64,000 nucleotides of DNA, taken from positions 310,001-374,000 of the forward strand of contig JARHVB010000008.1 of NCBI GenBank assembly GCA_029222685.1, in the 5' to 3' direction. Position 1 is the stretch's first letter; every line of letters begins with the position of its first letter. Position numbers and translations under genes: made by a program. Positions 16,498 to 25,280 of the stretch are shown here, in pieces. Source of the stretch: Terripilifer ovatus (lineage in GTDB: Bacteria > Pseudomonadota > Alphaproteobacteria > Rhizobiales > Beijerinckiaceae). The notes beneath the pieces were generated by a model. The model searched no databases. It was not told where the DNA came from and saw only the letters and a program-made list of their open reading frames with translations.

Positions 16498-17445
16498 CTA
16501 AAATTTCACCTGATCGGCACCCTTCAGCCCGAGCAGGGCGCGGGCTTCTGTCGGGGTTGCAACCTCATACCCCAGCTCTTCAATGATATGTCGGATCTTG
16601 GCGACCTGTTCGGCGTTCGAGGTCGCCAGCTTGCCGCGGCCGATGAACAGCGAATCTTCAAGCCCGACGCGCACATTGCCGCCCATCATCGCGGCCTGGG
16701 TCGCAAACGGCATCTGGAACCGCCCTGCCGCCAGCACCGACCAGCGATAATCGTCGCCGAAAAGGCGGTCGGCGGTCTGCTTCATGAAGATCAGGTTTTC
16801 CGGATCGGTCCCGATGCCGCCGAGAATGCCGAAGATGAGCTGCAGGAAGACCGGCGGCTTGAACAGGCCGGCATCCAGGCAATGGGCCAGATTGTAGAGA
16901 TGGCCCACGTCATAGCACTCGTGCTCGAACTTGGTGCCGTGGCCCTCGCCGAGCAGCTTATAGATCTTTTCAATGTCATCGAAGGTATTGCGGAAAATGC
17001 CGCCCTTGGTTGACCGCAAGTAGGCCTCTTCCCACGGATGCTTCCAGTTCTTGTAGCGGTCCGCCAGGCCATGGATCGCAAAGTTCATCGAGCCCATGTT
17101 GAGCGAGCACATTTCCGGCGACGCGACGAGCGGCGCGGCAAGCCGCTCTTCCACCGTCATCTGCAGGCCGCCGCCCGTGGTGATGTTCACCACCGCGTCC
17201 GTGCTCTGCTTGATGCGCGGCAGGAACTGCATGAACACTTTCGGGTCCGGCGTCGGCCGGCCGTCATTGGGATCGCGCGCATGCAGATGCAGGATCGATG
17301 CGCCCGCTTCCGCAGCCGCAATCGCCTGTTCGGCGATTTCATTCGGCGTGATCGGCAGATAGTCCGACATGGTCGGCGTATGAATACCGCCGGTGACGGC
17401 GCAGGTGATGATGACTTTGTTGCTGCTCGACGGTTTCTTGGCCAT
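16498..17445 (-). CDS. 3-keto-5-aminohexanoate cleavage family enzyme (BKACE, DUF849)
   Basis: BKACE enzymes condense a beta-keto acid with acetyl-CoA and release acetoacetate or its CoA ester plus a new acyl-CoA. The zinc-binding HLH is at residues 53-55 in ILHLHARDPNDGRP, and a conserved Glu (263) lies in VRVGLEDSLFIGRG. NITTGGG (87-93) is another family signature. The length of 315 is normal. It starts one base after the livM stop, with AGGAG inside livM, so it is part of the transporter operon. With the 3-hydroxyacyl-CoA-dehydrogenase-fold enzyme further upstream, a hydroxy acid to keto acid to cleavage sequence is likely, as in carnitine catabolism. Confidence 0.9.
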   Translation of the reverse strand: MAKKPSSSNKVIITCAVTGGIHTPTMSDYLPITPNEIAEQAIAAAEAGASILHLHARDPNDGRPTPDPKVFMQFLPRIKQSTDAVVNITTGGGLQMTVEERLAAPLVASPEMCSLNMGSMNFAIHGLADRYKNWKHPWEEAYLRSTKGGIFRNTFDDIEKIYKLLGEGHGTKFEHECYDVGHLYNLAHCLDAGLFKPPVFLQLIFGILGGIGTDPENLIFMKQTADRLFGDDYRWSVLAAGRFQMPFATQAAMMGGNVRVGLEDSLFIGRGKLATSNAEQVAKIRHIIEELGYEVATPTEARALLGLKGADQVKF

Positions 17446-17446
17446 G

Positions 17447-18496
17447 TCATTCTCCTTTGAGTGACGGTGAGGTTTGCGAGGATGGTTGCGTCAGGACGAG
17501 ACGGCACGTTGTCGGAAACAATTGCCAGCCGAAGCGATCGGCGACCAGTCCCCACAGGCCCTTGGGAGCGAACAGCATGACGACGACGGCGACACAGCCG
17601 AGAACAATGAGGTAGATGGCGCCCAAATCGGCAAGTGCGCTGCGAAGCGCGAAATACAGAAGGGTTCCAATGATCGGTCCCTCGATACGGCCGATGCCGC
17701 CGATTACTGTGATGAAAATCACGAAGGCCGTCCAGTCGTTGACGCTGAAGGCGGCATTTGGTGAAATGCGCAGCTTGGCGAGAAAGATCAGCGCGCCGAT
17801 CATCGCCGTGCCTGCCGAAGCAACGACATAGAGCAGCCGTTTGGCGCCGGCTACGCTGACGCCCGTCGTTTCCGCCGCCAGTTCGCCATCGCGGATCGCC
17901 TGCAGCGCGAGCCCCCAGCGCGACCGCAACAGAATGTAGATGCCGATCAGGATGGCAACGGCAATCCCGAGCGTCGACCAGTAGACATTCATGTCGCGCG
18001 CATCGCGGCTGGCGCCGATGGCGCGCACCACATCGATGGGCAGGCTGATGCCGGAGCCGCCGCCAAGCACCGTGACCTGCGCCGCCAGCAGTAGAAACAC
18101 TTCCGCCACGACCCAGGTACCGATGGCAAAGTAAGCACCCTTCAGGCGAAACACGAGGGCAGAGATAGGCAGCGCCAGCACTGCCGCCGCAAGTCCTGCG
18201 AAGGGAACCGACAGCAAGGGGGGCAAGCCACCGAGCACGGCCCAGGCAAACAGGAAGTAACCGCCGAAACCCACATATGCCTGCTGGCCGACGGAGACGA
18301 GCCCGGCATAGCCCGCAAGCAGGTTCCACATGCTGGCAAGGCTGAGATAGACGAGGAACTCGCCGACGATGCGCATTCCGTTGCGGTCGATCCACCACGG
18401 CCCCGCCGCCAGCGCAATCAGCGCGACGATGCCGAGCCCCAGCGCCACCTTGCTCTCGGGCGTCGAGCGTTCGATGCGGAAGGACGGCGCGCTCAT
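17447..18496 (-). CDS. livM: Branched-chain amino acid-type ABC permease (LivM)
   Basis: This 349-residue inner-membrane permease has about nine hydrophobic segments and the LivM signatures SLASMWNLLAGYAGLVSVGQ and the loop RDGELAAETTGVSVAGAKR that contacts the ATPase. It pairs with LivH. The start ATG 18496 overlaps the livH stop (ATGA); a frame open to 18646 would carry a 50-residue non-family extension, so I reject it. The C-terminal 15 residues or so are Ser/Thr-rich and unlike the family. Confidence 0.9.
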   Translation of the reverse strand: MSAPSFRIERSTPESKVALGLGIVALIALAAGPWWIDRNGMRIVGEFLVYLSLASMWNLLAGYAGLVSVGQQAYVGFGGYFLFAWAVLGGLPPLLSVPFAGLAAAVLALPISALVFRLKGAYFAIGTWVVAEVFLLLAAQVTVLGGGSGISLPIDVVRAIGASRDARDMNVYWSTLGIAVAILIGIYILLRSRWGLALQAIRDGELAAETTGVSVAGAKRLLYVVASAGTAMIGALIFLAKLRISPNAAFSVNDWTAFVIFITVIGGIGRIEGPIIGTLLYFALRSALADLGAIYLIVLGCVAVVVMLFAPKGLWGLVADRFGWQLFPTTCRLVLTQPSSQTSPSLKGE

Positions 18497-19362
18497 CCGT
18501 CCACCTTCGGAAACAGGCCTTCGGGACGGAACGCCAGCACGGCCAGAAACACCAGATGGCCGGCGAGCAGTTGCCAGCCGGGATCGATCTTCGCGCCGAT
18601 CGCCTGCGCGACACCGAGGATGACGCCGCCTGCGAGCGTGCCCCACAGATTGCCCAGGCCGCCGATGATCACCGCTTCGAACCCGTAGATCAGCCGCGAC
18701 GGCCCGATCGCCGGATCGAAATTTGCGCGCACGGCGAGGAAGATGCCGGCGACAGCCACGACCGCCAGCGAGATCGCCATGGCTACGCCGAACAGATGCT
18801 TGTTGTCATAACCCATCAGGCGGGCGACTTCTGGATCGTCCGAAGTGGCGCGCAGCGCGCGGCCGAGCGGCAGCGAATAGAACATGAACTGCAGCGCGCC
18901 GATGATCGCCACCGCGGTGGCGAACATCAGCAGCGGCAGGACGCCGATCGAAAGACCATCGACCACTTGCACGGTCGCAGTTTCGATCGCCCCGGCACTC
19001 AGCTTGCGGCTGTCGGCGGAAAACACTTGCAGCAGGCCATTCTGGATGATGACGGAGAGACCGAAGCTGACCAGCAGCGGCGGCAACAGATCCGGCCCGA
19101 GCGTCCGGTTGAACACCAGCCGCTGCAGAAAATAGCCCGCCAGCGCCATCAGCGGCGCGACGATGAAAATCGCCAGCAGCGGATTGAGCGTTGTCTGCGT
19201 AACGCAGATCAGCGCCACGTAGGCAGCAAGCACGATCAGATCGCCATGGGCGATATTGACCAGGCGCATGACGCCGAAAATGAGCGACAGGCCTGTGGCG
19301 AACAGCGCATAGAGACCACCGACCAGCACGCCCTGCAGAATGACATTGCCCCACTCCATCAT
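18493..19362 (-). CDS. livH: Branched-chain amino acid-type ABC permease (LivH)
   Basis: The 289-residue membrane permease has the opening GVLVGGLYALFATGLSLIFG and RLVNIAHGDLIVLAAY, which define LivH. The EAA-like loop is around DDPEVARLMGYD. Its ATG 19362 overlaps the livF stop (TGATG), so translation is coupled. A longer frame to 19449 lies inside livF and is not needed. It forms the heterodimeric channel with LivM. Confidence 0.92.
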   Translation of the reverse strand: MMEWGNVILQGVLVGGLYALFATGLSLIFGVMRLVNIAHGDLIVLAAYVALICVTQTTLNPLLAIFIVAPLMALAGYFLQRLVFNRTLGPDLLPPLLVSFGLSVIIQNGLLQVFSADSRKLSAGAIETATVQVVDGLSIGVLPLLMFATAVAIIGALQFMFYSLPLGRALRATSDDPEVARLMGYDNKHLFGVAMAISLAVVAVAGIFLAVRANFDPAIGPSRLIYGFEAVIIGGLGNLWGTLAGGVILGVAQAIGAKIDPGWQLLAGHLVFLAVLAFRPEGLFPKVDG

Positions 19363-20069
19363 CAGACTCCGAAATAGGCTGATGAGATGGCGTCCCGCGA
19401 CAGGGACGTGGGTGTGCCTTCCAAGGTGACGCGCCCTCCGCGCAGGCAATAGACGCGATCGGCGACAGCAAGCGCCTGCGTCGTATCCTGCTCGACGATG
19501 ATGGCCGAAGTGCCTTGCGCTGTCACGCGCGGGAGCGCCGCGTAAATATCCCTGATGACGATCGGCGCCAGACCTAGGCTCAATTCGTCGATGAGCAGCA
19601 GATCGGGATTGGCCATCAGGGCACGACCGATCGCAACCATCTGCTGCTGCCCGCCGGACAGCGATATGGATGGCTGCGCCCGCTTCTCCCGCAAAATGGG
19701 AAACAGGCTATAGATCGTGCTCAGCGACCACGGTCCCTTGCGCTGCATCTGCCCGCCGGCCTGCAGGTTCTCTTCGACCGAAAGCGAACGAAACAGGCGT
19801 CGGCCTTCCGGCACCAGCGCGATGCCCTTACGCACGATATCCTGGGTTTCCAGCGCGACGATATTCTCAGCTCGAAACCGGATCGCCGCGCCGCGCGTCT
19901 GCACGAGGCCGACGATCGCCTTCATCAGCGTCGATTTGCCGGCGCTGTTGGCGCCGATGACGGCCAGCGTCTCGCCGGCGCGTACGCCCAGCGCCACACC
20001 GAACAGAGCCTGAAAGCTGCCGTAGAAGGCGTTCAGGTTCTCGATCTCGAGCAGGGCACTGTCAGCCAT
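19362..20069 (-). CDS. livF: Branched-chain amino acid-type ABC ATPase (LivF)
   Basis: The 235-residue ATPase has Walker A (GANSAGKST, near residue 38, with N-S in place of the usual N-G), the ABC signature LSGGQQQ and the Walker B LLIDELSLGLAP that is typical of LivF. The family C-terminus GTPTSLSRD... is present. It starts 8 bases inside the end of livG. It powers transport together with LivG. Confidence 0.93.
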   Translation of the reverse strand: MADSALLEIENLNAFYGSFQALFGVALGVRAGETLAVIGANSAGKSTLMKAIVGLVQTRGAAIRFRAENIVALETQDIVRKGIALVPEGRRLFRSLSVEENLQAGGQMQRKGPWSLSTIYSLFPILREKRAQPSISLSGGQQQMVAIGRALMANPDLLLIDELSLGLAPIVIRDIYAALPRVTAQGTSAIIVEQDTTQALAVADRVYCLRGGRVTLEGTPTSLSRDAISSAYFGV

Positions 20070-20790
20070 CGGCTTCGACCCCGAGATAGATTTCGCGCAC
20101 TTCGCGGCTCGCCATCACCTGCCTTGGATCGCCCTCCACCAGCTTGCGGCCCTGGTTGAGCACGAGCAAGCGGTCGATGATGGCCAGCAGGGCATGCACG
20201 ACATGCTCAATCCAGACGATCGCAACACCGGTTGCGCGAACCTGCCGGATGACGACAACCAGTTCTTCGCATTCATGCGGCGTCAACCCGCCGGCGATCT
20301 CATCGAGCAGCAACAGCTTCGGATAGCCCGCCAGCGCCCGCGCCAGTTCCAGGCGCTTGCGCTCGAGCAGGGTCAGCGACGAGGCGAGCGCATTGGCTTT
20401 CGGCAACAGGCCGGTCAGGTCCAGCACCTCGACGCAGCGCTTCTCGACCTCGATATTGGAGCGGGTATTGCCGAAGAAAGCCGGCACGCAGAGATTCTCG
20501 AAGACCGTCAGCCCCGAAAACGGCTGCGGGATCTGGAACGAGCGGCCGATGCCGACGCGGCAGCGCTGCGACGGCGACAGCGCGCTGATGTCACGTTCTT
20601 CAAACAGCACGCGACCCGCATCCGGCCGGATCGCGCCCGCGATCATATTGAACAACGATGTTTTGCCGGCGCCGTTGGGGCCGATGACACCGAGCGCCTC
20701 GCCGGCCTCAAGCGACAAGTCGAAATTGTCGGCGACAACGACAGCGCCAAACCGCTTGCTCACCGCCTTTAGCGTGAGGATCGCAGTCAT
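20062..20790 (-). CDS. livG: Branched-chain amino acid-type ABC ATPase (LivG)
   Basis: The 242-residue ATPase has Walker A GPNGAGKTS, the LivG-specific segment VGIGRSFQIPQPFSGLTVFENL, a Q-poor signature region SSLTLLERKRLELARAL in place of LSGGQ, and Walker B LLLLDEIAGGLTPHE. The loose signature is common in LivG. It follows the binding-protein gene by 27 bases. Confidence 0.92.
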   Translation of the reverse strand: MTAILTLKAVSKRFGAVVVADNFDLSLEAGEALGVIGPNGAGKTSLFNMIAGAIRPDAGRVLFEERDISALSPSQRCRVGIGRSFQIPQPFSGLTVFENLCVPAFFGNTRSNIEVEKRCVEVLDLTGLLPKANALASSLTLLERKRLELARALAGYPKLLLLDEIAGGLTPHECEELVVVIRQVRATGVAIVWIEHVVHALLAIIDRLLVLNQGRKLVEGDPRQVMASREVREIYLGVEADG

Positions 20791-20817
20791 GACGCCATCC
20801 CATCGTACTCCGCGTAG

Positions 20818-22128
20818 CTAGGCAAGCGGCTTCAACTTGCCGCCGACCGGGATGTTCGGCGCCGGCTTGTTGGTGGTGATCACAAGGTCGAAGCCGTTCG
20901 GTCCCTTCACCCACTGCCCCGCGACAAGCTCGGTCTTGGTGACATTCTTCACCGGACCATTGCCCCATTTCACCGGGCCGACGATCGTGTTCAGATTGGT
21001 GGATGTGATGGCCGCAAGGATCGACTTGGGATCCTTCAGGTCCTTGGCGCGTTTGAGCACGTCCAGCGTCACCTCGAACAGGGAATGGGTATAGCCGATC
21101 GGCTGCGTCCACGGCCGCTTGGTGGCGGCTGTATAAGCGTCCGTCATTTCCTTGGTCGATTGCCCGTTGAGGCTCGACTTGAAGGGATGCGTCGGCCCCC
21201 ACCAGATTTCCGACGACAGCCCGTCGCCGCGGTCGCCAAGGCTGTTGATGACGGAGGGGAACAGCAGTGCCTTGCCGATGGTGACGATCTTCGGCTTGAA
21301 ACCCTGCTGCGCGCATTGCGCCCAGAAGGTCGCGAAGTCCGGCGGGATCATATTGCCGGTGACGATTTCGCAGCCGGCCTGCTTGTAGGCAGAAATCTGC
21401 GCGGTGAAATCGTTCGACATCGGCGTATACCGACCGGTATCGATCAGCTTGTAGCCGGCCTTGGCGAGCGCCGGCGGCAGACCGAGCTTGGGGTCGCCCC
21501 AGGCATTGCCGTCCGCATCGTTCGGAAAAATGCCGCCGATGATTTTGTTGGTCGGCATGTCGTCCCACATGCCGAGAAAAGCGGCGATAACGTCTTCGAG
21601 ACCCCAGAAGAAATGATAGGTCCAGTCGAAGCCCTTCGCCGGATTGCCGTTGCGGCCGAAGAAATACGGCTGCCACGGGCAGTTCGTGGTAATGCAGGGA
21701 ATTTCGTTGGCTTCCGCCTGATCGGCCACCGGATTGGTCGTCTCGGGCGCCGCAACCGCGGTGATAATATCGACCTTGTCGCCGTTGATCAGTTCGAGCG
21801 CCACTTCCGCGGCGCGATTTGGATTGGACTGGCTGTCCTTGACGATGATCTCGACGGGATAGCGCACGCCATTATTGGTGATGCCCTGGCCGATCACCTG
21901 GCGCACCTGCGACAGGATGAAATCGTCCGCCTCGGCAAAGCCGGCGAGCGGCCCGCTGCGCGGCGTGACAAAGCCGATCTTCAACGTCTTGCTCTGCGCA
22001 TTGGCCGGGATAGCCCGCAGGATCGCCGGGGCTGCGATCAGCGCCGCACCGGCGTTGACGACCTGGCGGCGCGTCGGCGCAACAATTCCAATCAAGCCCT
22101 TGTCGTTATTCTTCTCATCCTGGCTCAT
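20818..22128 (-). CDS. Liv-type ABC substrate-binding protein (Tat exported)
   Basis: This is a periplasmic binding protein of the LivK/AmiC family with a type I bilobed fold, 436 residues from ATG 22128, which follows GGAGG by 5 bases. The N-terminus carries a twin-arginine motif (TRRQV, 19-23) and a hydrophobic AALIAAPAIL stretch, so Tat export is likely. The mature part begins KTLKIGFVTPRSGPLAGF. It is divergent from classical LivK and its ligand is not an obvious amino acid; by operon context it should be the compound degraded by the cyclase, SDR, dehydrogenase and BKACE. Confidence 0.88.
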   Translation of the reverse strand: MSQDEKNNDKGLIGIVAPTRRQVVNAGAALIAAPAILRAIPANAQSKTLKIGFVTPRSGPLAGFAEADDFILSQVRQVIGQGITNNGVRYPVEIIVKDSQSNPNRAAEVALELINGDKVDIITAVAAPETTNPVADQAEANEIPCITTNCPWQPYFFGRNGNPAKGFDWTYHFFWGLEDVIAAFLGMWDDMPTNKIIGGIFPNDADGNAWGDPKLGLPPALAKAGYKLIDTGRYTPMSNDFTAQISAYKQAGCEIVTGNMIPPDFATFWAQCAQQGFKPKIVTIGKALLFPSVINSLGDRGDGLSSEIWWGPTHPFKSSLNGQSTKEMTDAYTAATKRPWTQPIGYTHSLFEVTLDVLKRAKDLKDPKSILAAITSTNLNTIVGPVKWGNGPVKNVTKTELVAGQWVKGPNGFDLVITTNKPAPNIPVGGKLKPLA

Positions 22129-22166
22129 GACACCCTCCTCCAATCGGCGCCTACCCTTCGTAACGC

Positions 22167-23090
22167 CTAGGTCTTCGCAGCCTTGTCCTTCGCATCCATA
22201 TCCATCAGATGATCGAGAACCTTTTTGCGCAGATCGTTCTGGTCTTCGGCGCTCCAGGTGCGGAATCCCTCACAGCTCTTGAAGCCCAGCTTTCCCTCTT
22301 TCACCATCTCTTCCAACAGCGGCGACGGCGCCGGCCGGCTGTCGATATAGGGCAGCACCTGCTGGTGGATCGCCAGGGTCAGGTCGGCGCCGACCATATC
22401 GGCGTTTTCCAGGGGGCCAAGCACTGGCAGCCGGCGACCGAAGCTCGCCTTCACCACCATGTCGACCATGTCCGCGTCGCAGATGCCCTGCTCGACGATC
22501 GAGATCGCCTCGCGCCACAGCGCATGCTGCAGCCTGTTGCCGACAAATCCCGGCACGTCTTTCTTCACTTCAACCGGCGTCTTGCCGACGGACGCCAGCA
22601 GCGCCATCATCGAAGCCACCGTCTTGTCGGAAACGTCAACCGTACGCACCACCTCGACCAGCGGCACCAGGAAGGGCGGATTCCACCAATGGGTGCCGAG
22701 CGCACGCGACTTGTCGCGAATGTTCTGCATGATCTGGGTGATCGGCATCACCGACGTATTCGAAGCCAGGATCGCATGCGCGGGCGCTGCTGCCTCGATC
22801 TGCGCAAAGAGCTTCTGCTTCAGCTCCATATTCTCAAGCGCCGCCTCGATGACGACATCGGCGCCGGCGACCGCCTCGGCAAGATCGGCATGCAAGCTGA
22901 TCCTGTTGACGGCATCCGGATCGAGACCCATCTCGGCCAGATTGCGCGAAATCCGGCCCGGCGCCGCCTGGCGTGCCGCCTCGACCGGATCGGTGATCGC
23001 AACATCATGGCCGGCGACAGCGAAGACCTGCGCAATCCCATGGCCCATGAGGCCGGCGCCGATGATCGCAATCTTCTGCTTGCCAGCCAT
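22167..23090 (-). CDS. 3-hydroxyacyl-CoA dehydrogenase-family oxidoreductase
   Basis: The NAD(P)-binding Rossmann motif is GAGLMGHGIAQ (near residues 10-20). SNTSVMPITQI and GTHWWNPPFLVPLVEVV contain the conserved Ser, His and NPP residues. The 307-residue single-domain form, with a WNPP segment and no fused hydratase, is the type that includes L-carnitine and L-gulonate dehydrogenases as well as acyl-CoA enzymes. I infer oxidation of a free or CoA-bound 3-hydroxy acid to the beta-keto acid used by BKACE. ATG 23090 is preferred to a GTG one codon before. It begins 3 bases after the SDR stop. Confidence 0.85.
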   Translation of the reverse strand: MAGKQKIAIIGAGLMGHGIAQVFAVAGHDVAITDPVEAARQAAPGRISRNLAEMGLDPDAVNRISLHADLAEAVAGADVVIEAALENMELKQKLFAQIEAAAPAHAILASNTSVMPITQIMQNIRDKSRALGTHWWNPPFLVPLVEVVRTVDVSDKTVASMMALLASVGKTPVEVKKDVPGFVGNRLQHALWREAISIVEQGICDADMVDMVVKASFGRRLPVLGPLENADMVGADLTLAIHQQVLPYIDSRPAPSPLLEEMVKEGKLGFKSCEGFRTWSAEDQNDLRKKVLDHLMDMDAKDKAAKT

Positions 23091-23093
23091 CAC

Positions 23094-23909
23094 TTACCCC
23101 GCCGTATAGCCGCCATCGGCATAAAGAATATGCCCGGTATAAAAATCCGACGCCTTGGAGGCGAGGAACAGCAGCGGGCCGGCAAGATCTTCCGCCTCGC
23201 CGAGACGGCCTTTGGGCACGCGCGTCAGGAAGCCGTTGCGCACCGTCTTGGCGTTGTCGTTGTCCTCGAACATCCAGGCCGTCAGCGGCGACCGGAACAC
23301 TGTCGGCGCGATCGCATTGACGGTGATGCCGGTCGGCCCCAGCTCGCAGCCGAGCGCCTTGGTCATGCCGTCGACGGCCGACTTCGACGCGCAATAGGCG
23401 GTGTAGCCGGCGGGATGGCCGAGCAGGCCGCGCGCCGAGGACATCAGCACGATCTTGCCGCCAGTCCCTTGACCATTTTGCCCCTGCGCCAGCATCTGTT
23501 TGGAACAGGCCTTCGCCATCAGCCAGGATTGCGTGACATTGGCGTCCATCACGTCGAGAAAACGCTCCGGGGCCATCTCGGTGATCTTCGAGACATCGTT
23601 CTTGCCCGAAGCGACGACCAGGATATCCACCTTGCCGAAGCGCTTGACGGCGGCAGCGACCACCTGTTCGCAAATCGCCTCGCTCGACGGACGCACGTTC
23701 AGCGCCTCAACCTCGGCGCCGGCATCCGTGCAGGTCTTGGCGACGGCGTCGAGTTCAGTCTTCTTGCCAGCTGTCAGGACGAGCTTGCAACCGGACGCGG
23801 CGAGGATCTGCGCAGCAAGAGCACCGAAGGCTCCCGACACGCCGGTGATGATCGCCACTTTGCCCTTGACGTCGAAAAGCGATAGTGGGTTCTTGAGATA
23901 ATCACTCAT
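23094..23909 (-). CDS. Short-chain dehydrogenase/reductase
   Basis: It is a classical SDR of 271 residues. The cofactor loop is TGVSGAFG (22-29), a variant of TGxxxGIG. The catalytic Ser is in VLMSSARG and the Tyr/Lys pair in TAYCASKSA. Family features VNAIAP and the C-terminal YADGGYTAG are present. It overlaps the cupin gene by 8 bases and precedes the dehydrogenase by 3, so it belongs to the IclR-linked operon. It probably oxidises or reduces an alcohol/ketone in the same pathway; cofactor preference is not clear. Confidence 0.88.
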   Translation of the reverse strand: MSDYLKNPLSLFDVKGKVAIITGVSGAFGALAAQILAASGCKLVLTAGKKTELDAVAKTCTDAGAEVEALNVRPSSEAICEQVVAAAVKRFGKVDILVVASGKNDVSKITEMAPERFLDVMDANVTQSWLMAKACSKQMLAQGQNGQGTGGKIVLMSSARGLLGHPAGYTAYCASKSAVDGMTKALGCELGPTGITVNAIAPTVFRSPLTAWMFEDNDNAKTVRNGFLTRVPKGRLGEAEDLAGPLLFLASKASDFYTGHILYADGGYTAG

Positions 23910-24255
23910 GTTGGTACCCCGGCGGATAGGGAATGACGACCATCATGACGCAGACATGATTGGTGCGGTTGACGATCTCGCGCACCTCGTTTGCCGGGAT
24001 CGTACAGGAATCGAATTTCTTCAGCACGGTTTCCTGGCCGTTGACGATCACGGTCATCTCGCCTTCGATGACGATATAAACCTTCTCGAACGGCGTGGAA
24101 TCCGGCCCGGCGCCACCGCCGGGCAGAAAGTGTGACATGCCGACCCATTGATTGGTCGGTCCGCCCTTCTCGAAGCCCTGAAGCCGCAGACCTTTCACCT
24201 CGCGGTGATTGGCAGCCTCATAAGGCTTGGCGTCCTGATAGCGTTTGACGAACAT
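23902..24255 (-). CDS. Small cupin-domain protein
   Basis: The 117-residue single-cupin protein has PGGGAGPDSTPFEKVYIVIEG in motif 1 and NRTNHVC in the second motif region. The usual metal-binding His pair of motif 1 is absent (GPDSTPFE in place of G-x5-HxH), so metal binding is doubtful. ATG 24255 (MFVKRYQDAK) overlaps the cyclase stop (TGATG); an upstream extension in frame lies wholly in the cyclase gene. Cupins of this kind often act as isomerases or ligand sensors. Its role here is unknown. Confidence 0.8.
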   Translation of the reverse strand: MFVKRYQDAKPYEAANHREVKGLRLQGFEKGGPTNQWVGMSHFLPGGGAGPDSTPFEKVYIVIEGEMTVIVNGQETVLKKFDSCTIPANEVREIVNRTNHVCVMMVVIPYPPGYQHE

Positions 24256-25097
24256 CAGAACCTCTCCCCCTTCTCGATCCGGTAAGCCTGGTCCGGATTG
24301 GTGATGGCGACAAGGCGGATAATGCAGCCGTCGCCGCGATCCCAGTTCCACGGGAAGAAGGCGAAGGTGACGCGCTTGCCGGTGACGGCATCAAGATCGC
24401 CGCCGACGTTTTCAATGCCGAGGATGCCGGCCTTGAACAGGATGCGATGCACCGGCTCCCATTCCGGGAAGTCGTCCTTCCAGTCGCGGCCGCCGGACCA
24501 CTTCTTGTATTCGTCCGCGAGATGCGGCAGCAGCGGGCCGTTGCGATGCGGACCGATAGCGGTGGCCAGCGGATGATCGTTCGCCTGCGTATCGTGACCG
24601 ACGACCTTGACCTTCTTCTCGACGAACCAGTGACCGGCCGAGGGAACGAGCCCCGGCGCCAGAGCGAAATATTCTTCATTGTCTTCGTATTTGTGATGCC
24701 AGCCGGTGTTGATGATCACCACGTCGCCCGGCCGCACGATCTTGCCGGCGGCCTTCTCAAGGTCGTCATAAGTGATCGATTCCCACTGCTTTTTCGGCAG
24801 CGAGATGACGATGCCTGAGCCGAAGAAATGCGGCAGCGGAACTTCGTCGATGAACGGCGTTCCCGCCACCACATGTGCCGGCGCATCGATATGCGTGGTG
24901 TTGTGCATGCTGGTGGTGATGCGCTGCGACAGCACGCCGGACTTCGCCATGTAATGGATGCGCTCGATCTTGACGTCTTCGAAATACGGCCAGTTGGGCG
25001 ACTGATATCCGAAGCGATGCGAGAGATTGTAGAACTGCAGCCCCATCGCATTTTCGAGATTGGCTTCGAACTGAATACCGCGAACCGTAATCGGCAT
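24255..25097 (-). CDS. Cyclase family protein (kynurenine formamidase-like hydrolase)
   Basis: The 280-residue metal-dependent hydrolase has the motif HNTTHIDAPAH (65-75), matching the HxGTHxDxPxH metal site of the cyclase/KynB family. VVIINTGWH and VVGHDTQANDHP are further conserved segments. Family members open amides, lactones or cyclic compounds. It is the first gene of the operon, behind GGAGG and a promoter with an internal dyad. A ring-opening or amide-cleaving first step would be consistent. The substrate is unknown. Confidence 0.85.
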   Translation of the reverse strand: MPITVRGIQFEANLENAMGLQFYNLSHRFGYQSPNWPYFEDVKIERIHYMAKSGVLSQRITTSMHNTTHIDAPAHVVAGTPFIDEVPLPHFFGSGIVISLPKKQWESITYDDLEKAAGKIVRPGDVVIINTGWHHKYEDNEEYFALAPGLVPSAGHWFVEKKVKVVGHDTQANDHPLATAIGPHRNGPLLPHLADEYKKWSGGRDWKDDFPEWEPVHRILFKAGILGIENVGGDLDAVTGKRVTFAFFPWNWDRGDGCIIRLVAITNPDQAYRIEKGERF

Positions 25098-25166
25098 TTT
25101 ATCTCCTCCCTGGGAAAGCGCTGACGCGAACGAAAAACAAAGAAGCTTTTAGCCCCTTTTCATAAT

Positions 25167-25195
25167 ACGATACAAGTGTATCATATACCGGTCAA
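25167..25195 (-). promoter_or_regulatory. Predicted promoter of the cyclase-Liv-BKACE operon
   Basis: On the minus strand TTGACC (25195-25190) and TATCGT (25172-25167) are 17 bases apart. The dyad at 25169-25182 covers the -10 box and part of the spacer, an arrangement that would allow repression by the divergent IclR protein. Confidence 0.45.
25169..25182. promoter_or_regulatory. Perfect dyad, probable IclR operator
   Basis: GATACA-AG-TGTATC is a perfect inverted repeat with a 2-base spacer, which is the size and shape of IclR-family operators. It lies in the 183-base region between the cyclase gene and the IclR gene, inside the predicted leftward promoter. Confidence 0.55.
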
Positions 25196-25280
25196 TCATC
25201 CGCGGTGTGGTGGGCAAAATTTTCGCGCCCGTCATGCGGTACAGAATTTGCGATCGAGAGTTCGAGGGAGAGCCAGCCAG

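Noticed and set aside
16498-17445. BKACE as a true 3-keto-5-aminohexanoate (lysine fermentation) enzyme
   Set aside because: None of the other lysine-fermentation genes are present; BKACEs have many substrates and the context suggests a different one.
22209-23885. A 558-codon plus-strand frame opposite the 3-HADH and SDR genes
   Set aside because: The opposite strand carries two clear enzymes with catalytic motifs; this frame has none and no start signal.
25176-25280. A longer IclR protein starting at 25176
   Set aside because: It would start within the putative operator and adds 35 residues unlike the family.
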